Positions 36,178 to 44,594 of a stretch of 64,000 bases of DNA are shown here, in pieces; the stretch's first letter is position 1; each line of letters opens with the position of its first letter. The position numbers were made by a program, and so were the translations under genes. The notes beneath the pieces were generated by a model. That model saw only the letters and a program-made list of their open reading frames with translations. It ran no database searches and was not told the origin of the DNA. The DNA is from a virus, in IMG/VR virus record IMGVR_UViG_3300025853_000048, positions 25,450 through 89,449 of that record; one strand, written 5' to 3'.

Positions 36178-36198
36178 AAGGACTGTCAAATCAGTTGA
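36178..36198. repeat. 21-bp repeated element, copy 1
   Basis: AAGGACTGTCAAATCAGTTGA lies across the stop of the 36191-36664 gene and the start region of the terminase gene. An identical 21-base copy is at 39702-39722, and a near-copy lies inside the ERF gene near 44497-44516. The minus strand contains the -35-like TTGACA. Confidence 0.8.
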
Positions 36199-36664
36199 GT
36201 TTCAGGGCGGCGAAGCTGGTATCCTGGCCTTCGTATCCCTCAAACCATTCGGCCAGGTCGCCTTCCATGGACGGGCTGGGTAACGTGTAATTCTGGAGTT
36301 TGAAAAGATGTTTGAAAGGTTTCCCCGGCATTGGTTCGCGGTGATGAAATTCAACGATCTGCCCGTCTTCTTCCTCATCGAAAAACCGGCGAATAATATC
36401 CCGAATCTCCAGGGGTGTCGGTTCCCGCTCCTCAATCGTCGTAGTGCCATGCTTACGAACCTTTTCCATGGCCATGACTGCCAAATGATCCCAACCCATA
36501 TGGAGTTCGCTGGCCCAAACACAAAGCCAAACTTTGGAGTCAAACGGGATATAGTATCGTCCCTCAACCGAGTTTAAATCCAGGTCATCGGTGTTATCTT
36601 CATCGGCCTTCAGGTCGTTGCTATGCTTGAATTGGGTGATTACGTCGGATAGATCGTCTCTCAT
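36191..36664 (-). CDS. Hypothetical protein before terminase, 157 aa
   Basis: An acidic, mostly helical protein (for example LEIRDIIRRFFDEEEDGQIV) with several Trp residues. Its stop is 16 bases from the terminase start, a position often held by the small terminase subunit, but no HTH is evident, so this is a weak inference. No family recognised. Confidence 0.6.
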   Translation of the reverse strand: MRDDLSDVITQFKHSNDLKADEDNTDDLDLNSVEGRYYIPFDSKVWLCVWASELHMGWDHLAVMAMEKVRKHGTTTIEEREPTPLEIRDIIRRFFDEEEDGQIVEFHHREPMPGKPFKHLFKLQNYTLPSPSMEGDLAEWFEGYEGQDTSFAALKLN

Positions 36665-36665
36665 G

Positions 36666-37055
36666 CTAATATTGAATGTAGGATTTTCTCTGTTGCAGTA
36701 CGTCCACGTAGGAACGCATAATTTGCAGTTGTTTGCTCAAAAGCGACTTCACTTCATCCGCTTTCGGATGTCGTTTGTGTGGCTTTTCCTGCTTGATAAC
36801 TCGTTCCAGATCAAAGATTTCCTCTTTCATCCGGTTCTGTTCCGCGAAGATCTTTTTATCCGAGTTCTGGACGCGGCCTTTAGTGAACTCAACGCACGCT
36901 TTGCGCGAGTAATAGCGTATCCCGGGAGCGGGCGACGTGCCCTCCGGTATCAGTCCTTTTTTAACGTATCTCCTTAGCGATGAATAGCTTCTGTTTAGAA
37001 TAATCAGGGCTTCATCCTTGGTGATTTGATCAGTATCCCTCTCGTAATCAATCAT
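36666..37055 (-). CDS. HTH/coiled-coil protein, possible terminase small subunit
   Basis: A 129-residue protein. Residues 10-50 resemble a MerR/excisionase-type helix-turn-helix (TKDEALIILNRSYSSLRRYV, then GIRYYSRKACVEF). A long basic helix follows (KKIFAEQNRMKEEIFDLER). Its place two genes upstream of the large terminase, plus an HTH with coiled coil, suits a small terminase subunit that recognises pac/cos DNA. A regulator is the alternative. Confidence 0.65.
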   Translation of the reverse strand: MIDYERDTDQITKDEALIILNRSYSSLRRYVKKGLIPEGTSPAPGIRYYSRKACVEFTKGRVQNSDKKIFAEQNRMKEEIFDLERVIKQEKPHKRHPKADEVKSLLSKQLQIMRSYVDVLQQRKSYIQY

Positions 37056-37152
37056 AATTAACCATGTCCAGTGAAAAAACTAGAATGGTTGATAATGGGA
37101 GAGGGGATGATTGTCAAGTAATACTTATTATTTTTATAGCTAATCTATTAAT

Positions 37153-37191
37153 TTAGCACGCGTTTTTCATCGTCTCTCGTTCGGATCGCAT
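37153..37191 (-). pseudogene. 12-codon remnant using repeated leader copy B
   Basis: The minus strand reads ATG-CGA-TCC-GAA-CGA, then MRSERETMKNAC and a stop. The first five codons and the leader match the DPPYG methyltransferase start almost exactly (see 24520-24563), but the frame ends after 12 codons. It probably marks an old recombination point where a methyltransferase start was copied or left behind. Downstream to 37056 the sequence is AT-rich with no gene. Confidence 0.75.
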
Positions 37192-37208
37192 GGCTCACCT
37201 TTAGCGTT
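37165..37208. repeat. Leader/start repeat, copy B
   Basis: A 44-base block with two mismatches to 24520-24563, containing the same ribosome-binding site, ATG and first codons. It directly follows the stop of the gene at 37207-38037, just as copy A follows the stop of the 24564-25019 gene. Confidence 0.9.
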
Positions 37209-38037
37209 ACGAATTCACTTTAACTTCTGCCCCCCATGATGCCACCAAATCTCGCCCTTTCTCAGTCAAGTCCGCGTAGATTTTGCGACGATCTAGGGTG
37301 TTGCCGAACCGATCCTTGGTGCCAATAACCCCCGCTGAAACCTTAATGATATAGCCATTTTCCAACAAGGTGTCCGTGATGCCCGTTGTCGCAGCAGTTG
37401 AGACATCCAGGAAAATTGTCAGGTCAGTCATCGATGCCAGACGATCGTAATTGCTGGCAATGAAATCGCAGTAAATGAGACTTTTGACCGTGTTGACCGA
37501 GCGCATCGCATTGGCGTCAACCAGGGTGATATCCAGGTGGATCGAAACATCAACAATCGTCCCGAGTCGCCTCGCGTTGTCTTTGCGGATCGTGTGGGGC
37601 GCGAACAGTTTACGCATCTTCTGAGCGTATTCTGACGTTCGCCAACCCGTCACCTCCATAATGTAATCATCCCCTCTGTCCCAATTTAAAGACGAAAAAT
37701 CAATCTGGTTTCCAAATATCCGGCGTTGTTCCCGAACATAGTTAACGGCTCGATTGTTCTCTTCGGCCAATACATCGTCGCCTTTTGACCAGTCAAGTTT
37801 CGTCCAATCCAGACCCGAGCTGACAGTTTCCGGTGCGTCCTCGTTACGCCAACGCGTGACGGTTGAAATAACAACGCCGGTTCGTCTGATAATGTCTTGG
37901 TTGGACTCCCGCTCCCAGTTGATCCCGGCTCGGGTTTTAGCGTAAAATTCTTTTGGTGGTCGGGGGTTACTAATACTCATCTCTTTCTTTATACCTTCTA
38001 TTTTTTTACTAACAAACTCAGTCAAGACCTCACCCAT
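37207..38037 (-). CDS. Duplicated DWSK-repeat protein with C-terminal winged-helix-like domain
   Basis: A 276-residue protein started at 38037 because AGGAG lies four bases upstream. Two similar helical repeats, LDWTKLDWSKGDDVLAEENN at about 76-95 and IDFSSLNWDRGDDYIMEVTG at about 113-132, each read W..LDWS..D..., a pattern seen in DNA-binding helix repeats. The last 120 residues (TIFLDVSTAATTGITDTLL, then wing-like TKDRFGNTLDRRK) resemble a winged helix. Likely a regulator. Confidence 0.65.
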   Translation of the reverse strand: MGEVLTEFVSKKIEGIKKEMSISNPRPPKEFYAKTRAGINWERESNQDIIRRTGVVISTVTRWRNEDAPETVSSGLDWTKLDWSKGDDVLAEENNRAVNYVREQRRIFGNQIDFSSLNWDRGDDYIMEVTGWRTSEYAQKMRKLFAPHTIRKDNARRLGTIVDVSIHLDITLVDANAMRSVNTVKSLIYCDFIASNYDRLASMTDLTIFLDVSTAATTGITDTLLENGYIIKVSAGVIGTKDRFGNTLDRRKIYADLTEKGRDLVASWGAEVKVNS

Positions 38038-38129
38038 GCACTCCTAAATTACTCTCTACCTCCTTTCTACACACATTCGAACAAACAACAACTCAAAACA
38101 AAGTGTGCCCGGATGGGGTCTTGACTGAA

Positions 38130-38151
38130 GCGGGATTGATTCACCCCGCCT
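38130..38151. terminator. Weak hairpin between two minus-strand genes
   Basis: GCGGG...CCCGC around 38133-38152 with a TTGATT-type loop in the 162-base gap between the gene ending at 38200 and the start at 38037. No T-run follows clearly on the minus strand, so it is a structural element of uncertain role. The rest of the gap has no gene. Confidence 0.35.
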
Positions 38152-38199
38152 GTCAGTGGCGGTTTGTTCTGGGAGGGGGACGGGCTTTGGCCATGGTTA

Positions 38200-39588
38200 C
38201 TAAGCAGCTTCCTTTACGTTGTCTACGATCTTGCTGGATTGCGGCTGGTATAGTTTCATTATCTTTGCTTTTCTTTGTTCCTGAGCCTTCCACTTCGCGA
38301 TGACTCTTTTGTCATTCTTGATCGTCGATAGGCTCACTTCAAAAATCTCTGCCAAATCGGGTGTTCGGCTAATGTTTTCCTCTTCCATCAGGAGTTGAAC
38401 TTTCTGGCGCCGCTCCAGGGCTTCCAGCGAACTCCATGCCATGGGGATCATGCGTTGCTTGTAATTCCCTACTTCGCATGTGTCGGCAATCATAACGCTA
38501 CGTTCATCCTTATCGGGGATAGCGGTGCCGCCAAACAGTGGTATGACATTCCCTGTCGTAGCATCCTTGGTTTCTTCGCCGGGGCCTTCCGGATTGAACC
38601 CGTCGCCACGTTGATCCCAGTTTTCCACTTGTTGCTTTTTGGCAAACTCCAACCTGGGAAACTCAATAAACGAGCATAGCAGGGCCAGGGATGAGTGTAA
38701 CAGCGTTCCCATGGCGAAACCGAACAGCATAACGTAACCAGCTCCGCGCAACTTGTGACCTCCTGCCAAGGCGAGGAAGATTGCATTGAGCTCGTTTTGG
38801 TTGCCTGCAGCAACATGCGCCTCACGGTTATCGGCACTAGCTAGCGATTGCAGTGATGCAAGGTGGGTTGTTGCCTCCGTCAGTCGTTGGTCTTGTCGCT
38901 CCACAAGGGCTTTGCTGGAATTGACTTCCGCCAATGAAATACCGCCGTTTGCCAGCAATTCGGCCCGCTCCCGCTTTGCTGCCGCTAACTTGGTGTTCAG
39001 TGTTGCAATTACGGCCTTGATAGAATTACTGCGCGGACCTTCACCAGGCTTGCCGTTTACTCCGGATATCTCTTCCTGGAATTTCTGTTCCGCTAACTCG
39101 ATCTGCTTTTCTAAACTGCGGATCGGTGCAACTCCCGCTTGCTCGTTATCATAACGAGTCTTCAGGCGGGTGTACTCAACGACTAACTGATCGCTCTTTG
39201 CGGTCATTGCGCTAACCTCGGCTTTTGCACGCTCTACGTCAGCGATTGATGCCGATGCTTTGGAATCAGCCATTTTGGATTCAACCAACTTGCCGCCGTC
39301 AACTTTCTGGGCTTCGCGCCATGCAATGCTAAACTGGAAACCGGAATACAAGATTAGAGCGACTACCATCACCCAGGTAAAGCTGGTTTTTCTGAAGCCA
39401 ATCTTCTTGCAACGATGCGCGAACACCCCCAGTGCAATTGCGATTGCGAGCGGGATTAGTTTTGCCCAATCATCCCCGGGGAAAAGTTTTTCGTAACCCT
39501 TCATTTCGAATCCCACAATGACCACCCCAAAGAATACCGCTGCAGCAAGGACGATTAGAAATTTAAATATTCGGTAAGTATTTTCCAT
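38200..39588 (-). CDS. Membrane protein with coiled coil and C-terminal HTH
   Basis: The ATG at 39588 (MENTYRIFKFLIVLAAAVFF) begins three N-terminal membrane helices. A long coiled coil follows (about 115-260). A fourth membrane segment (AGYVMLFGFAMGTLLHSSLA) lies at about 280-300. The C-terminus carries a helix-turn-helix-like stretch (TPDLAEIFEVSLSTIKNDKR). This layout, membrane plus coiled coil plus HTH, is paralleled by the 54711-55421 protein. It may tether phage or host DNA to the membrane. No family is named with certainty. The gap 38038-38199 on its left holds only a hairpin. Confidence 0.7.
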   Translation of the reverse strand: MENTYRIFKFLIVLAAAVFFGVVIVGFEMKGYEKLFPGDDWAKLIPLAIAIALGVFAHRCKKIGFRKTSFTWVMVVALILYSGFQFSIAWREAQKVDGGKLVESKMADSKASASIADVERAKAEVSAMTAKSDQLVVEYTRLKTRYDNEQAGVAPIRSLEKQIELAEQKFQEEISGVNGKPGEGPRSNSIKAVIATLNTKLAAAKRERAELLANGGISLAEVNSSKALVERQDQRLTEATTHLASLQSLASADNREAHVAAGNQNELNAIFLALAGGHKLRGAGYVMLFGFAMGTLLHSSLALLCSFIEFPRLEFAKKQQVENWDQRGDGFNPEGPGEETKDATTGNVIPLFGGTAIPDKDERSVMIADTCEVGNYKQRMIPMAWSSLEALERRQKVQLLMEEENISRTPDLAEIFEVSLSTIKNDKRVIAKWKAQEQRKAKIMKLYQPQSSKIVDNVKEAA

Positions 39589-39701
39589 AAGCAGAACGGC
39601 GCCTTCCCGTTTTTTCAATTATAATTTAAGATTACTTAAATATTCAGGATTGTCAAAACAATTCGCAAATGCTTCCATATACGCTCGCGAAATCGCCCGA
39701 A

Positions 39702-39722
39702 AGGACTGTCAAATCAGTTGAT
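39702..39722. repeat. 21-bp repeated element, copy 2
   Basis: Identical 21 bases (AAGGACTGTCAAATCAGTTG and a final A) to 36178-36198. It lies in the 220-base intergenic region before the plus-strand structural gene. That region also contains several TTAA-rich stretches but no gene. Confidence 0.8.
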
Positions 39723-39842
39723 TTTTACCCGCTTGTTAACTTCTGATTGCTAAAAGGTTAACATTGGTTAAATTCCGCCCAATCCCCCCACATAAATCTA
39801 AATTGGCGGGTAAATAATAGAAAAAAGTAAGCATACATATAT

Positions 39843-41066
39843 ATGAAAACTGAACTATCCAATAATGAAACCGCTAGCAGCCAATCGGGAACCACGTATC
39901 TCCGGTCCACTGTTAACAACAATATCCTCGCCGAATACGACGACGGAACAAAGTATGCCATCGCTGGCAAAACGATGCCCCTCGGCAAATTCAGCTTCAC
40001 CGTTGATGTCCAGGGCGACACCGGCACTGCCTCGGAAATCAGCATCAAGTCAACTGACTTGGAAGGCAATAAACTCGCTATCGCGGGTAATTTGCTACGT
40101 GTCCGGGTCTGTAACGACGGAACTCTGGCTGATTCAACTAACGCCACTATCGCCGCTGCCAATGGATCGGCTGTAGCCGATACCATTACGGCAACCAAAG
40201 ACCTGGTGCTTTCATCTGTGGCTGCTACGGCAGCAACCGGAACGCTCACCATATCCGGTGTGGTCATCGATGGCGAAACCGTTGTCATCAACGGTCGGAC
40301 TTATGAGTTCCGAACCGGTAAAACCACGCTCTCCGGAGATGTCTCGGTTGACATTTCGGCTGATGGCACCAAGTCCGCTGGAACCCTGACAATGGACACC
40401 CAGCCAACCGCTGGCGACACTGTGACCATTGGTGCTACAAACTACACCTGGCGCACAGACGGCACCGCTGATGAAGCGGGTGAAATCAATCTGGGCGCGG
40501 ACCTGGCCGAGGCAAAAACCAACTTTGTTGCGGCTGTTAACGGCACTGACGCAAATAACGCCGCAAACGCACAAGTGACTGCTGCGGCCTTCTCCGGTGA
40601 TGATAGCGTGATTACTGCCAAGTACACTGGCACTCAGGGTGATGCAATCGCAACGACCGAAACGTTCACGGCAGGAACCAACGTGTTTGACGCAGCAACG
40701 CTCGGCACGACCACTCCCGGAGTAGACGTTTCCGCAACCGACGCTGGTGATGCTCTGGTCACCGCTCTTGCCGGCGATGCCAGTGCGCTTGTAAGCGGAT
40801 CCAACTCCACCGGAACCGTAACCCTGACATCTGCGGTCACTCATGCTGACGCCAATGCTTATACCACGACCGAAACCATGGCTAACGGCGCTTTTGGTGC
40901 CGGTACAATGAGTGGCGGGATCACCGTCCGCAACAACACCTGGAAGCTCGCTTTGACCGACGCAACTGAAGAAACCGTTCGTCTGGTTATCGGACCACCT
41001 CCAGTTGGGCAAGGGATTGTTGGTGACTACTCCGCGGAAATCGATGTCTTGCATGAGACTGCCTAA
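39843..41066 (+). CDS. Phage structural protein (plus strand)
   Basis: A 407-residue, Thr/Ala/Gly/Val-rich beta protein without membrane segments. Internal repeats carry GTLTISGVVIDGETVVINGR near 140 and GTLTMDTQPTAGDTVTIGAT near 183, followed by Y.WRTD.ADEAGEI and AVNGTDANN. This arrangement is typical of tail-fibre or surface-decoration repeats that continue in neighbouring late genes. Its plus orientation is opposite to most late genes, so it may have its own promoter. A strong terminator follows. Confidence 0.8.
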   Translation: MKTELSNNETASSQSGTTYLRSTVNNNILAEYDDGTKYAIAGKTMPLGKFSFTVDVQGDTGTASEISIKSTDLEGNKLAIAGNLLRVRVCNDGTLADSTNATIAAANGSAVADTITATKDLVLSSVAATAATGTLTISGVVIDGETVVINGRTYEFRTGKTTLSGDVSVDISADGTKSAGTLTMDTQPTAGDTVTIGATNYTWRTDGTADEAGEINLGADLAEAKTNFVAAVNGTDANNAANAQVTAAAFSGDDSVITAKYTGTQGDAIATTETFTAGTNVFDAATLGTTTPGVDVSATDAGDALVTALAGDASALVSGSNSTGTVTLTSAVTHADANAYTTTETMANGAFGAGTMSGGITVRNNTWKLALTDATEETVRLVIGPPPVGQGIVGDYSAEIDVLHETA

Positions 41067-41100
41067 TTGGCAGTGTTCTAAACCATCTTTGTAAACAACC

Positions 41101-41144
41101 AAACCGCCCCGGGAACGAAACAACCCGGGGCGGTTTTTATTTTG
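41101..41144 (+). terminator. Strong intrinsic terminator after the structural gene
   Basis: AAACCGCCCCGGG, loop, CCCGGGGCGGTTTTTATTTT. A perfect 10-base G/C stem with a T-rich tail, 35 bases after the stop of the plus-strand gene. Because the arms are flanked by A-runs on the left, it also serves minus-strand transcripts. Confidence 0.93.
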
Positions 41145-41180
41145 CGGAATGGAGCGGGTTTTCGCTGGCTGGTTTTGATC

Positions 41181-41465
41181 CTACTTCTTTTCCCACATCT
41201 GCCAACGCATCTTGGGACTCCCTTCGTCGTCCTGGCGTAAGCGGCGAGTTTCGCCAACAACACAGGGGAACTTCATCTGCAGTCGGAGCATGTTTTGCGC
41301 CAGTGCTCCGTGAGTCATTTCGCCTTCCTGGAAATCCTCCAGGATGTCCTCAACCTTCAACCATTCCTGTCCGGTTCGGCGGTGAGTGTTTTCAACCGCT
41401 GCCGCGACTCGGCGCTGATGTGGAGTTAAGAAAAAATCTGCCGCTACTTTTGTGCCGTTACTCAT
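41181..41465 (-). CDS. Small helical protein, possible winged helix
   Basis: A 94-residue protein (HQRRVAAAVENTHRRTGQEW), followed by KVEDILEDF and GALAQNMLRLQMKF, a helix-helix-helix layout that would suit a DNA-binding fold. No family recognised. It overlaps the next membrane-protein gene by 8 bases. Confidence 0.55.
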   Translation of the reverse strand: MSNGTKVAADFFLTPHQRRVAAAVENTHRRTGQEWLKVEDILEDFQEGEMTHGALAQNMLRLQMKFPCVVGETRRLRQDDEGSPKMRWQMWEKK

Positions 41466-41751
41466 CCTCTATTAAATGCGCCACTCGTTGGCGTTCTTTT
41501 TGAAATTCTGCGTGCAGGAAATGAAACTTCTGCCTCGCTTCGTCGGTCGCTGCTTTGTTTCCTCGAGCAGCACTTAGTAGCAGATCCTGGTAGGCAATCT
41601 CCATCTGGTCGGTAATCACATCCATCCGTCGCAAAGCCTGGTTGTGAACGCGATGACGGTGGATGTCGATAGTTGCCGCTAATGCAAAACCAAACGCCAT
41701 CAGGACGGCCACACACGCGATCGCAATGACCTGGATGTTGAGTGCTTTCAT
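41458..41751 (-). CDS. Small inner-membrane protein with periplasmic/cytosolic helix
   Basis: A 97-residue protein. One N-terminal membrane helix (NIQVIAIACVAVLMAFGFAL) is followed by a Lys/Arg/Glu-rich helix (about 55-90). No signal-peptidase site is obvious. It could anchor a complex or a small regulator. No family recognised. It overlaps genes on both sides. Confidence 0.6.
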   Translation of the reverse strand: MKALNIQVIAIACVAVLMAFGFALAATIDIHRHRVHNQALRRMDVITDQMEIAYQDLLLSAARGNKAATDEARQKFHFLHAEFQKERQRVAHLIEDE

Positions 41752-42380
41752 GATTTATTCTTTAAAATATCTGATAGTCGGTGAATAGAATCTGCCGATC
41801 CTGGGGTGCGGCGAAACATCTCGATCATTTCTTCATAAGACATGGGTTTACCTGTGTCACTTTGCTCTTTGGCTTGTCGCGGTTTGCCGTACCTCCACTC
41901 TATCATCTTGATACTTAATTCTGACTGTAGCTTTTCATTTGGCACCATCTCTCCCGTTGGAGATACTTGTTTGGCTTCTTTGGACAAGCGTTCTAGCCGA
42001 ATTAAATGCCCATCATAATCAACGATTTTATCCATCTTGTCGTGCAACGTTTCCGATCCATAACGATGAGGGCTAGAGAGTATTTCCGTTTCCGACGCAT
42101 CAATGATATCCAGGGCTTGAGCGACTGGCACAGTTGCCACCTCCCACCGGTCACGACCCGCGATTACTTCGATTTGCGCCTCACTGCCCTCTCGCTTGTT
42201 CTTAAAAAAAGCCCGCCTTGACGTTCCGATATGCTCCAGCACCCACGGGGTTCGCAGACGGTCTGGCACCTCATTCGGGATCAACCTGCCGCCATGAAAC
42301 AAGACAACAGGACCGCTGCCATCTTTCATTTCGCGGATAATCGTGCCTTTGTCGCCTTTAACGAGTTCCAGTGTGTCCAT
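41748..42380 (-). CDS. Hypothetical protein, 210 aa
   Basis: No domain recognised. The N-terminus (MDTLELVKGDKGTIIREMKD, then GPVVLFHGGRLIPNE) is a compact beta/alpha unit. The C-terminus is helical with an IEWRYGKPRQAKEQ patch. Adjacent genes overlap by a few bases. It may belong to the replication or packaging set, but nothing in the sequence decides this. Confidence 0.6.
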   Translation of the reverse strand: MDTLELVKGDKGTIIREMKDGSGPVVLFHGGRLIPNEVPDRLRTPWVLEHIGTSRRAFFKNKREGSEAQIEVIAGRDRWEVATVPVAQALDIIDASETEILSSPHRYGSETLHDKMDKIVDYDGHLIRLERLSKEAKQVSPTGEMVPNEKLQSELSIKMIEWRYGKPRQAKEQSDTGKPMSYEEMIEMFRRTPGSADSIHRLSDILKNKS

Positions 42381-42383
42381 AAA

Positions 42384-42752
42384 CTATTTTGCCATCCCCT
42401 CCACCCATTCGCCAAACGCAGCGATAAACGGTTTGCAATTCGTCTCATCGGCCCAGCCGCAAAATCCAACGAATCCATCCCGGTTAAAGCTGATTGCTTC
42501 CCGGTTATCAAAATAGTGAGATCGGCAGCGGATTTCCATCCATAGAACTTCACCCGTTGCATCGACTCGCTCGCCCTGGCCGCTGAATACACGCACTGAA
42601 CTCATCAGTATTTCCGATTCCTCCAGTTTTCTCTGCAAAATATCCCCCAGTTTACGCAGTGCCGCTGTAGACAAATCTGCGTATGTTAATCCCGAACGTT
42701 GCCACGCCTCCCGGGCGCTGTTTCTATCTTTTAGTTTTGTAGCTATACTCAT
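42384..42752 (-). CDS. Hypothetical Cys/Trp-containing protein
   Basis: Start at 42752 (MSIATKLKDRNSAREAWQRS), with an alternative three codons earlier. It contains a short GFVGFCGWADETNCK segment and a helical N-terminus. No family recognised; operon packing supports coding. Confidence 0.55.
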   Translation of the reverse strand: MSIATKLKDRNSAREAWQRSGLTYADLSTAALRKLGDILQRKLEESEILMSSVRVFSGQGERVDATGEVLWMEIRCRSHYFDNREAISFNRDGFVGFCGWADETNCKPFIAAFGEWVEGMAK

Positions 42753-42787
42753 CTTTCTCAATAACTGTAAACCCCCACCTCATCACA

Positions 42788-42961
42788 TTACATCCCCTCG
42801 GGTCCATGGCGGAAAACGGTCCACGCCCAGGTTAGTTTTGACCAGACCGGAGGAGAGCATAGCCAGATTGCTAACGCCGCTCCTATCGCGATCCCTAGCA
42901 GGGATCCCAGTATCCCCCGGGCAGTTCCGCGCCAATACTTTTTATCTCCGAAGTAGGACAT
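42788..42961 (-). CDS. Short membrane protein, 57 aa
   Basis: Its ATG overlaps the stop of the YqaJ-type gene as TGATG, the classical coupling signal. MSYFGDKKYWRGTARGILGS, then LLGIAIGAALAIWLC is one membrane helix, followed by a positively charged tail ending RHGPEGM. Its position beside the recombination genes is surprising for a membrane protein. Function unknown, but the coupling is strong evidence that it is real. Confidence 0.7.
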   Translation of the reverse strand: MSYFGDKKYWRGTARGILGSLLGIAIGAALAIWLCSPPVWSKLTWAWTVFRHGPEGM

Positions 42962-43794
42962 CACCCCATGATTTCTATCTGCTCCTGCAGGAACATACTG
43001 GGCGGCAATTCCTGCTCCTGCTCCTCCGGAAATTGTGGTTTAAGCTTAGGTAAATGTTCCTCTCTGAACGCCGAGTATTCAGCATCGAATTTGACCATCG
43101 CTTGCTCCATCTTTCGCGTGAGCCCGTCCGCTTGGACCGGCACAATCAAACTCTCCATGTCGGGCGAGTATGCGTAGAACCACGCTTGCTCACACCCAGT
43201 TAATACCATTTGGAAATGCACCTGCAATCGGTGTTCTGGCGGCAATATCCCGTTGATCACGGTTTCTGCGTGCGCCTCCGGTTTGCATTTCACCTCCAGT
43301 GGACCCAGGACGCTTTTCTTGTCGGCGGAATAAACCATGCGATCGGGGCTTGCTCCGAAATAGTTAAACCCATCGAGGGTTACAAACCCGATCTTCTCAG
43401 TCGCAAAGCCTGTCTCGATTTCAAACTTGGAACAAGCTTCATCTTCAAACGCGTTGCCGAAGTCAGTGGCATTGTTACCCATCCATTCGTTCGCGTGACT
43501 TGAGAACTCCTGCCCGATCATCCTGCACATTGTTTTTCGTCGGGCCGCTAAATCCTTGGCAAGATATCCCTGGTTGTCAGCCACGATGTTGGCCGGCAGT
43601 AATTTGGCCAGTTCTCCGACTAAGGATGACTTTTTGTGCGGGATTTCTAGTTCATCCAGAATGCTTTTGATCTCAGTGCCTTTCAGCGTGAGTTTTGGAT
43701 CAGCTACCAACCATTCGCCTACCTGCGAAGCGGTCAGTTTGCCTCGCCTCAGGTTTTCCCACGCTTCGCTGTTTTGGTCTACGTTGTGGATCAT
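42961..43794 (-). CDS. YqaJ-type viral recombinase exonuclease
   Basis: A 277-residue PD-(D/E)XK-family exonuclease of the YqaJ/lambda-exonuclease group. SEAWENLRRGKLTASQVGEW (residues 9-28) opens the domain. DFGNAFEDEACSKF follows near 111, then ASPDRMVYS (about 148) and GPLEVKCK (about 163), the D...ExK active site. QVHFQMVLTG completes the core. It resects double-stranded ends for recombination and works with the ERF protein encoded immediately upstream; the two genes overlap by 4 bases. Confidence 0.93.
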   Translation of the reverse strand: MIHNVDQNSEAWENLRRGKLTASQVGEWLVADPKLTLKGTEIKSILDELEIPHKKSSLVGELAKLLPANIVADNQGYLAKDLAARRKTMCRMIGQEFSSHANEWMGNNATDFGNAFEDEACSKFEIETGFATEKIGFVTLDGFNYFGASPDRMVYSADKKSVLGPLEVKCKPEAHAETVINGILPPEHRLQVHFQMVLTGCEQAWFYAYSPDMESLIVPVQADGLTRKMEQAMVKFDAEYSAFREEHLPKLKPQFPEEQEQELPPSMFLQEQIEIMG

Positions 43795-44552
43795 TGCGCT
43801 TGCTGGGCTGCATTGTACTTGATACGCTTGTTTAATGCAGATTTGACATCGGCATACAGCACTGAGGCGATCGATTCAAACGACTCTGCTTTATAGTGCA
43901 ATAGCAGTTTACCTTCCTCTACTCCCGCTTGAGTAGCGAGCGTTTTGAGCTCCTTCGCCTGATCAGCAGATACCAGTTGCAGGGGTTGGTCCAATGCCTT
44001 GGCGTCATCGTCCTGGTCGCCGACAACAATATTGAGAGCATTGGTCAAACAGTAACGTTTGGCGTAACTGTTTGCACTCCCTTGCGCTTGCGCCAGGTTG
44101 GTGACGTTGCGCCCGTCTTTGGTCCGGATTGGACCATCCTTGGGCAGCGTGAACGGAGTCTCTTCCGAGTGTCCCTCACTATGCATGATGCGGCAAGTGA
44201 TGGTCATGGTGTCCGCGGTTTCGGTCTGCGAAAAGCTGACCGCCAACTTGTGGGCATCCAGGATCGGGCGCACTACCCGCATGATGTCGTCAAAACTGGC
44301 GTACTGGCTATTTTGCCCTTGTCTGCCCTTGAATACTGTGGGCATTTCCGCCTGTGCTGCCACCAGGGCTGCATTGTAGGCTTTACGAGCATTGTTCGCC
44401 TCGTATCGCTCCTGGAGTTCCATCAGCTTCTCAAGTGCAGCAGGGTCCGCTCCGGACGCTACCGCGGCTTCTATGATTGCTAACGGGTTGGTTTGCGGGA
44501 CTGTCAACTCAGTTGGATTCCCGTCCTGTTTTTTAACTTTTGTTTCACTCAT
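43791..44552 (-). CDS. ERF-family single-strand annealing protein
   Basis: A 253-residue protein of the P22 ERF superfamily. KAYNAALVAAQAEMPTVFKG (about 57-76), YASFDDIMRVVRPILDAH (about 84-101), then SYAKRYCLTNALNI (about 162-175) fit the annealing core. The C-terminal 60 residues are a helical tail. It coats single-stranded DNA left by the YqaJ exonuclease and anneals homologous strands, supporting repair, recombination and mosaicism. Expressed with its partner as an overlapping pair. Confidence 0.92.
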   Translation of the reverse strand: MSETKVKKQDGNPTELTVPQTNPLAIIEAAVASGADPAALEKLMELQERYEANNARKAYNAALVAAQAEMPTVFKGRQGQNSQYASFDDIMRVVRPILDAHKLAVSFSQTETADTMTITCRIMHSEGHSEETPFTLPKDGPIRTKDGRNVTNLAQAQGSANSYAKRYCLTNALNIVVGDQDDDAKALDQPLQLVSADQAKELKTLATQAGVEEGKLLLHYKAESFESIASVLYADVKSALNKRIKYNAAQQAQ

Positions 44553-44594
44553 CTTTTATTTCTCTAAGCTCTTACTATTAAACTTTGATTGGTT

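Noticed and set aside
40212-41123. 303-codon minus-strand frame opposite the plus-strand structural gene
   Set aside because: The plus-strand frame shows domain repeats and a matching terminator. The minus frame is Ser/Gly-rich and crosses the terminator stem.
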